DNA of 14,914 nucleotides. Origin: Phoronis ovalis (Eukaryota; Phoronida; Phoronidae). The translations under genes were made by a program, and so were the position numbers. The notes beneath the pieces were generated by a model, which ran no database searches, had not been told where the DNA came from, and saw only the letters and a list, made by a program, of their open reading frames with translations. Positions 10,701-14,914 of this stretch are shown piece after piece. The number at the start of each line of letters is the position of its first letter. The stretch's first letter is position 1. The stretch covers positions 2,831-17,744 of the forward strand of contig JAOXYB010084942.1 of assembly GCA_028565635.1 (NCBI GenBank). Direction: 5' to 3'.

Positions 10701-13700
10701 AAAAAGCTTGAGTCGACGAGTTTGTTTGTTCGAAAATGTACAGGTGAGAGTGTTAAATGATTAATGACTAAGGTAAGACAGGTATAATTTGCTACCTTTT
10801 CCTCAGGCTACAGAGTTTCTCTACAAAATATGGTACACATTACATAGGACCATAGATACTTTTTGTAAGCTCCAGAAACACTTGTTGGTTATCTGTTTTT
10901 AAGTCATACATGGTTTGTGTAGAAAAGCAATAATTAGGGCCCTGAACATGTGTGAAAGCTTAAGACTCATTAGTTTATCTTCCTGTTAATCAGCTTTTAT
11001 AGTAAAACAATTCAGCTTTCACTTCTAGTCATGATGATCAACATTTAATCATAAATTTTAATTCAATATTTAATAAACTTTAGTCAGCTTATTTAAAAAT
11101 TCTCTTGAAATATAAGAAAACAGAAGACTTAATATGGCTGTCAACTTTTGACAGAAATGCAAGTCCAAAGGCACCATAAATCATATGGGAAATTTAAAAC
11201 AAAATCCCTCCGAAAAAATGTTCTTTGGCGAATTTACAGTGTTAATTAACAAAGGTCTCCAAGGGGCATCTTTCGATGCTATAAAGTGCTGTTTAACAAT
11301 GTCATTTTCCGAAAACCATCAAGGACTTGTTTTCAGATAATGCCTGTTGGTAATATTCTGCTGATAGATGGAGTACAATCACTTCTACAGACACATGAAA
11401 AAAATTCAAAAAAACACTAACCATTTTACCACATTAGCACACCTGTAAAATTGACAGCATGTTTGAGTGGGAGATTTACTTTTTTAAACAAATGTTTTAT
11501 TGAAAGCAGTGGCAGAAAATGAGCTACAAAACGGTAGCGTGATATTTGCAAAAGAAGACATGACAGCTACGCACTAGAAACAATGTGTAAACTCTTTAAT
11601 AGTCTAACTTTAACCTTGTCGAGTTTTTTTCGTTAAAATGTGTTTTTACTACTTTATATGCACATTTCACACTAATCCTTTTATTCATATGATGAAAGTG
11701 TCCAATGATCCCCTATGCAAGGAGGTTAAAAAGCATTACAGGAAATCCTCCAAAGGAGATCACAGTTATCTGGCATTGTTTAATAGAGCATGTCTTCAGA
11801 CCTAACAACAGAATACTGTATAATCTAATGATTGACTTATGGACAGTGTGCTAGCTATCTATGTTGCAACATACAAACAAGTTGTCTCCTTCATACGCAT
11901 ATATTAATATTGATAATCAACTTGCCAAATTCATTTAAATTTGTAAAGTACCTTATAACAGAAAATTTATCTAAAAGTTATATATATTCAAAAAGCAAAA
12001 CAGTACTTTGCAAATATCTTATCATACTGTTTCAATGAACATCAGATTTAGATGTTCTTTAAAATTAAATCTCATATTATTACACCAACACTGTTTATTT
12101 CAACAGTTCACTCAGTTTAACTGACAGATCATCCTGGTGACATGCAGTTCCTGCACTCTTTACTTTTGTAAGGACCCACAATGGTTTTGTTAGGAGATAA
12201 GTTAAGGAGGGAGACAATCCCTAGGTTGTTCGCTTTAATAGCTCTCACTTCTTGTCAAGTTTTTCCAGTTGAATTCCTCCTGATAACAGACCATGATAGG
12301 GGTAATGAGTACCCAGGTTATAAACCCTCAAGTTATCTGACCACTACCCTCTCAGACATGGGTTCAAGACCTAGACACTTGGAAACTAACCAATGATCTA
12401 TTACTGCGACTCAGACAGATACCGTGGACAGACAGCATCTGAAATTTTAGTAACCATACAAGTTACCTAACAGATTTCTCACTCTACCACCAGGGGACTC
12501 ATTCATTGGAGGTTTGATTGACCCAACTGTGTACTTTGGATCGGAATTCCCTAGGAAAAGTGATTAGTCAAGAAAATGTTCGAATAAACATTTTTTTTCC
12601 CTAAACACCTGTAACCACAATTGTTTGTAACAAGTCGTATACCCAAGTTATAGCCCTAACACCATAGCAAAGCATTTCATATTAGCATGAGCCCAGCCCT
12701 TAAACATAATCATCTCCAGAATAGGCAAAAAAATACAAAATATATCTAATACTCATGTAATTGTATGTTTTGTATGATAAAAATGTAAAATGGTAGCCAG
12801 TATGATGCATGCTATTTTCTTTGAAAAATAGTAATGGAAATGCGTAAAAAATGTTATTTATTGTATAGAGCCGGTGTGTTAAATAAGGCCAATAACACTT
12901 TGCCTAAGCCCTCGAAGGGATAGGTAGAAATGCTTAATAATGTAGACCTAGACTTGCATAAAAAGAACTGCATGTCACAAAGGAATCACCACAGATGATA
13001 TGTTTGCACTGGAAATGTGCAACTCAGAAAGCAGTGATCACGCTATTTATGACATCATCCCACAACATGATGTTAAAAAAATACAAAATATTTACTTTGT
13101 TGCTCATTACAATTAGGCGCTTTATTTAATTATTTATCTGAATGCATAAAAACAGCTTGAGAGTTAAACATCCCACAATGCTAATTAATTATAATTTATA
13201 TGGCCTTTTTTGGAAATTCGTTTTGTATTGCTTCCATGACAAAGATATTTTTTTTCCCATGTGAGAAAAACAAATTTTAATTTCCTCGAAACAGCACTGG
13301 TTAAAAGGGAATTCAAAATAACAACATTTGTACCTATGCCATCTGTTTTTTCTGTGTACGGTAACTCGTTAATCCTGCATCATAAAAAAGTACTAAAATA
13401 ATACAGTAAGCGTGTGGGCACAGAGCAACTACTCTTGTAAGGCAAGTCATGAACTCTGTTTCACTTCATTACTACTGAAAGCAACTGGGTGGTGGCTCAG
13501 GATACTATTCATAATATGTTATGAATCAAGCTGTGAAACGACAAAAATGCAATCCATCAATATAAGCTTATATATACCTGTAAGGATACATATGGTAGGC
13601 AAATATCCAACAATAACAAAAGGGAAAAAAAAGTAAACAAACTTGTATATATCTTGAGATTTGTCAATCATAGAATCGATGCAACTTGAGGAATGTGATG

Positions 13701-14914
13701 TAGAATTGAGTCCTTGTAGAACTACACCCAAGTTATCCAGAGGGTAAAATGAGTTTGGATGGCATGTCCAGCAGAAGATTACAATTTTTAAAACATTTTC
13801 TCTCAATTCAGTAGACGTGCATTATTTCATGAAATTTGCAAGTAGAGTCATATTTTGTTTACAATTATACAGGAGTCTTGTGATTTTATTCATATGCACG
13901 TGAATCCAATTTTGTGAAAAGGCTGGTAAAGACTGTAACAAAACAGCTTTCAAGTCACCCATCAGGATAGTAAGCATTCATGTTCAAAACTTTATTTTAA
14001 AAGTAATTTAAAAATCCTCTTTAAAAATGATTGGCCAGTGTGTTCAGCTACTCCTGCTTTATATTCGAAATATTAATTAAAATTGATACAGATCTATTTC
14101 GATGAACTAATCTGAGAATATAAGATGTTTTAGATTGAATAAACTCCCCCACAAGGAACCTCATTAGGTAATCCAAGAAAAAAGATCACTTAAGACTCTT
14201 GTGTGATGTACTTATTGGCCTATCAAAAACCCATTAAAGGCTAATTACTGTCTAGTCAACCCTGAAACAAACTTTGACCACCAAGTCTGTGATCTGATAC
14301 ATGACCAACCAGATTCTAACATATCATGCTTAGTACTGTGGCCTCAAGGTAGGGATGGTGCAGACTCCAGGCATTATTCAATACTTTATAAACAATATGA
14401 GTGAAGCTAGTCTTTCCAAGAAAGTATTATTTCAAAAAAATAAATCTCGACTTAAAAGATGGCATCAATTTCCATGCATTCATGAGACATTTGTTGTTTC
14501 ATTGAAGCATCACCAGGAATTTTCTGGTGGAGGATCTTTTATGAACTGTAGTACCTGTTAATTAAATGCTACCCACCCATGTCAAACAATCACTTAACAA
14601 CAGCTATTAACCATGGGGGTAATAATATTACTGGATCAATTGAAAGACTAGTAATTCTACCAATATCTTGGAGTGGTGGGGGGTTGTGACTTCATAGAAA
14701 GGCCCATGTGGGAAAGCTCTGCCCTCAAGAGCACCCATTTTAGATTGTTAAGTGAGCTAATTAGAAGGTACTCGCCCCAGGACCCATCTATATATCATCG
14801 CACGTTACTTCATTTTTTACTTTTGAGTGGTTATATTGATGTGAAAATAATATCTTACTGGTGAGATTGGAAGGCAAACTAGTACAAAATTGTCTGTCTG
14901 TGATACATGTAGAT
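7745..14914 (-). CDS. Multi-exon gene of unknown family, 3' part (eight phase-matched short exons)
   Basis: I do not recognise this protein. It was assembled by reading the minus strand for AG-exon-GT units: 14914-14859, 13989-13959, 13374-13334, 12550-12467, 10820-10796, 10093-10047, 8973-8939, 7771-7745. Junction phases fit at all seven introns and give 114 residues plus stop; the N-terminus lies beyond the window. Visible traits are Cys at 3, 10, 74 and 104, possible N-glycosylation sequons at residues 16 and 59 (relevant only if secreted), a Pro/Gly stretch IKPPMNESPGGRVRNLL at 54-70, a basic run RKRRAS at 77-82 resembling a kinase site, and a charged tail VKEKEDTN. I see no membrane segment. 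Sense-strand introns are T-rich and CpG is depleted throughout, as in a methylated gene body. Skipped or missed exons are possible, since each piece is short. Confidence is moderate for the gene and lower for each exon edge. Confidence 0.6.
7772..8938 (-). other. Intron (1,167 bp), nothing recognised
   Basis: It is strongly T-rich on the sense strand. A minus-strand open frame at 8778-8407 (123 codons) encodes mostly Phe, Leu and Ile and simply follows the T-rich composition. A 33-base AG-piece-GT unit near 8062-8018 is also open, but inserting it is not needed for the frame. No mobile element was seen. Confidence 0.4.
8939..8973 (-). CDS. Exon, 35 bases
   Basis: The acceptor CTCCATGGTTAATCTAG and the donor GAAAG|GTATGC bound a locally GC-rich piece. 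With CT completing an Ala codon it reads SKAGAFKICRK and ends on a whole codon. A second frame (LLKLGPLKSVE) is also open, but only the first fits both the preceding exon and the phase-0 terminal exon. Confidence 0.58.
8974..10046 (-). other. Intron (1,073 bp) holding a repeat-like block
   Basis: Apart from the element at 9189-9419, described separately, the intron is AT-rich and CpG-poor with no recognised content. The block does not disturb the splice sites on either side. Confidence 0.45.
9189..9419. repeat. 231-bp repeat-like block with short inverted ends and 30-33 bp internal units
   Basis: The left end CCAGGGGGTCAC (9189-9200) is an inverted match, 11 of 12 bases, to the right end GTGGCCCCCTGG (9408-9419). 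The middle holds degenerate units centred on TTTTTGSCTT...ATCCAG: the motif TTTTGC or TTTGGC falls at 9270-9275, 9300-9305 and 9333-9338, spacings of 30 and 33 bases, all multiples of three. On the minus strand an open frame over this block (9449-9213) therefore repeats an Ala-Lys centred unit, seen as KKAKKLSLF, EKAKNAPFL and LQAKNTDF. It is more G-rich than its surroundings. It could be a small non-autonomous element or a fragment of a dispersed family; I cannot name it. Confidence 0.45.
10047..10093 (-). CDS. Exon, 47 bases
   Basis: A strong acceptor TATTCTTTACTACAG and a good donor ATCAG|GTATGC bound it. Only one frame is open throughout: RASETVFVTTYSVIS, with one base entering and one leaving. 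The leaving G plus CT of the next exon gives Ala. Both neighbours were found independently by their splice sites and fit this phase. Confidence 0.63.
10094..10795 (-). other. Intron (702 bp) with some unused splice-like sites
   Basis: Two strong plus-strand donors, CAG|GTAAGA at about 10521 and CAG|GTGAGA at about 10743, lie here behind short open frames; the second sits beside a small CpG cluster near 10712-10733. On the minus strand, 10439-10411 and 10621-10591 are AG-piece-GT units that do not fit the chain's phases. None is supported enough to call. Confidence 0.35.
10796..10820 (-). CDS. Possible microexon, 25 bases, weak donor
   Basis: The acceptor CCATATTTTGTAG is good; the donor AAAAG|GTAGCA is weak at +4 and +5. 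In the required phase it adds E (with the preceding G), KLCSLRK and then R, creating the basic run RKRRAS with the next exon. It is needed to keep frame: joining 12550-12467 directly to 10093-10047 reaches TGA after eight codons. A weak donor on a frame-deciding microexon would suit regulated splicing, but it also makes this the least certain link. I found no better piece of the right length class between the two neighbours. Confidence 0.36.
10821..12466 (-). other. Intron (1,646 bp), nothing recognised
   Basis: This is the longest intron. The part 12181-12396 is open on the plus strand and contains GGTTCAAGACC at about 12362-12372, which resembles a tRNA B box. No matching A box or cloverleaf is present, so I do not call a SINE. 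The rest is AT-rich and CpG-poor with no recognisable element. Confidence 0.4.
12467..12550 (-). CDS. Exon, 84 bases, best-supported of the chain
   Basis: The acceptor AATCACTTTTCCTAG is excellent and the donor TTAG|GTAACT is good. The single open frame gives 27 whole codons: NSDPKYTVGSIKPPMNES, then PGGRVRNLL, with GG entering and G leaving. Codon content looks like protein rather than intron, with a Pro/Gly-rich centre and a basic end. It is the longest coding piece in the window. I could not place it in a family. Confidence 0.7.
12551..13333 (-). other. Intron (783 bp), nothing recognised
   Basis: It is AT-rich with several A- or T-runs. A small hairpin-capable sequence, CCTAAGCCCT followed by CGA and AGGGATAGG, lies near 12903-12923. 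The motif AAAAAATACAAAATAT occurs near 12728 and again near 13077. No gene or known element was seen. Confidence 0.4.
13334..13374 (-). CDS. Exon, 41 bases
   Basis: A strong acceptor TTTTTTATGATGCAG and a donor CATAG|GTACAA bound this piece. It reads INELPYTEKTDGI with one base on each side, and two CpGs survive in it although the flanks are CpG-poor, as expected for constrained coding bases. The trailing G joins GG of the next exon to give Gly. Only one of the three frames is open over its whole length. Confidence 0.58.
13375..13958 (-). other. Intron (584 bp), nothing recognised
   Basis: An exceptionally good polypyrimidine tract ending in TTACAG lies at about 13638-13576 on the minus strand. 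The frames after it do not fit the chain, so it may be an alternative or decoy acceptor. Short open frames on both strands (13412-13636 plus, 13806-13519 minus) have no other support. Confidence 0.4.
13959..13989 (-). CDS. Exon, 31 bases, phase-matched on both sides
   Basis: It reads as I (completed by TT) then LNMNAYYPD and leaves GG, which joins G of the next exon to give Gly. The donor GATGG|GTGACT is acceptable. The acceptor TAAAATAAAG is weak: purine at -3 and only a diffuse T-rich tract. An in-frame TAA lies a few bases upstream, so the exon cannot extend far. The call rests on the open frame and the fit of both phases; the join yields DGINELPY, which reads naturally. Confidence 0.42.
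13990..14858 (-). other. Intron (869 bp), nothing recognised
   Basis: This lies between the edge exon and the 31-base exon. It is AT-rich and CpG-poor (about 3 CpG in 14001-14600). Plus-strand open frames at 14355-14561 and 14673-14864 have no splice, start-context or family support and look like chance. Its 3' splice site, ATAAAG, is weak. Confidence 0.4.
14859..14914 (-). CDS. Exon 1 of the visible part, cut by the window edge
   Basis: The donor reads CACCA|GTAAGA, a strong site. The frame used by the downstream exons is open to the window edge and reads STCITDRQFCTSLPSNLT, leaving one base (A) for the next exon. An alternative acceptor TTGTACTAG would shorten the exon to 14878-14859 (20 bases) in the same frame. 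The two Cys and the NLT sequon would fit an extracellular segment, but this is only suggestive. Confidence 0.45.

Noticed and set aside
10690-10745. Plus-strand exon-like piece ending in CAG|GTGAGA with a CpG cluster
   Set aside because: The donor is good and 18 codons are open, but the acceptor lacks a polypyrimidine tract, no plus-strand partner exon was found, and it lies antisense in the intron of a better-supported gene.
12181-12396. 71-codon plus-strand frame and tRNA-like B box (GGTTCAAGACC)
   Set aside because: There is no A box at the right distance, no cloverleaf, no A-rich tail and no target duplication, so neither a gene nor a SINE can be supported.
13519-13806. 95-codon minus-strand open frame with a hydrophobic stretch
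   Set aside because: The hydrophobic part comes from a polypyrimidine tract before a TTACAG acceptor-like site; the frames do not match the exon chain.

Overview
The window looks like nuclear DNA from a marine invertebrate animal. It is AT-rich and has no bacterial-style genes. It carries spliceosomal splice sites, animal-type poly(A) signals and a mosaic pattern of CpG depletion. A mollusc such as a bivalve is my best guess, because invertebrates with methylated gene bodies show this pattern; the exact taxon is not determinable from the sequence alone.

Layout. Positions 1 to about 5,000 are CpG-rich and hold no gene I can support; they look like unmethylated intergenic DNA. A small GC-rich, CpG-dense patch lies at 4906-4976. 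From about 5,100 to the right end CpG becomes rare: a hand count gives 23 CpG in 481-1080 but 1 in 5401-6000. I read this as the methylated body of a transcription unit. The stretch 5,100-7,200 holds degenerate repeats and a perfect 12-bp triplicate at 6902-6937.

The main result is a minus-strand split gene that open-frame scanning misses because its exons are very short. Reading right to left I can chain eight coding pieces: 14914-14859 (runs off the window), 13989-13959, 13374-13334, 12550-12467, 10820-10796, 10093-10047, 8973-8939 and 7771-7745, ending in TAA. All seven junctions keep one reading frame and give a 114-residue C-terminal part of a protein. A T-rich 3' UTR with AATAAA signals at 7450-7445 and 7211-7206 follows. 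I do not recognise the protein family. Two links are weaker: the exon at 10820-10796 has a poor donor, and the one at 13989-13959 has a poor acceptor.

The introns are 584-1646 bases long and mostly featureless. The exception is a 231-bp repeat-like block at 9189-9419 with short inverted ends and two to three copies of a 30-33 bp unit. No tRNA, rRNA, CRISPR array, phage or complete transposon was found.
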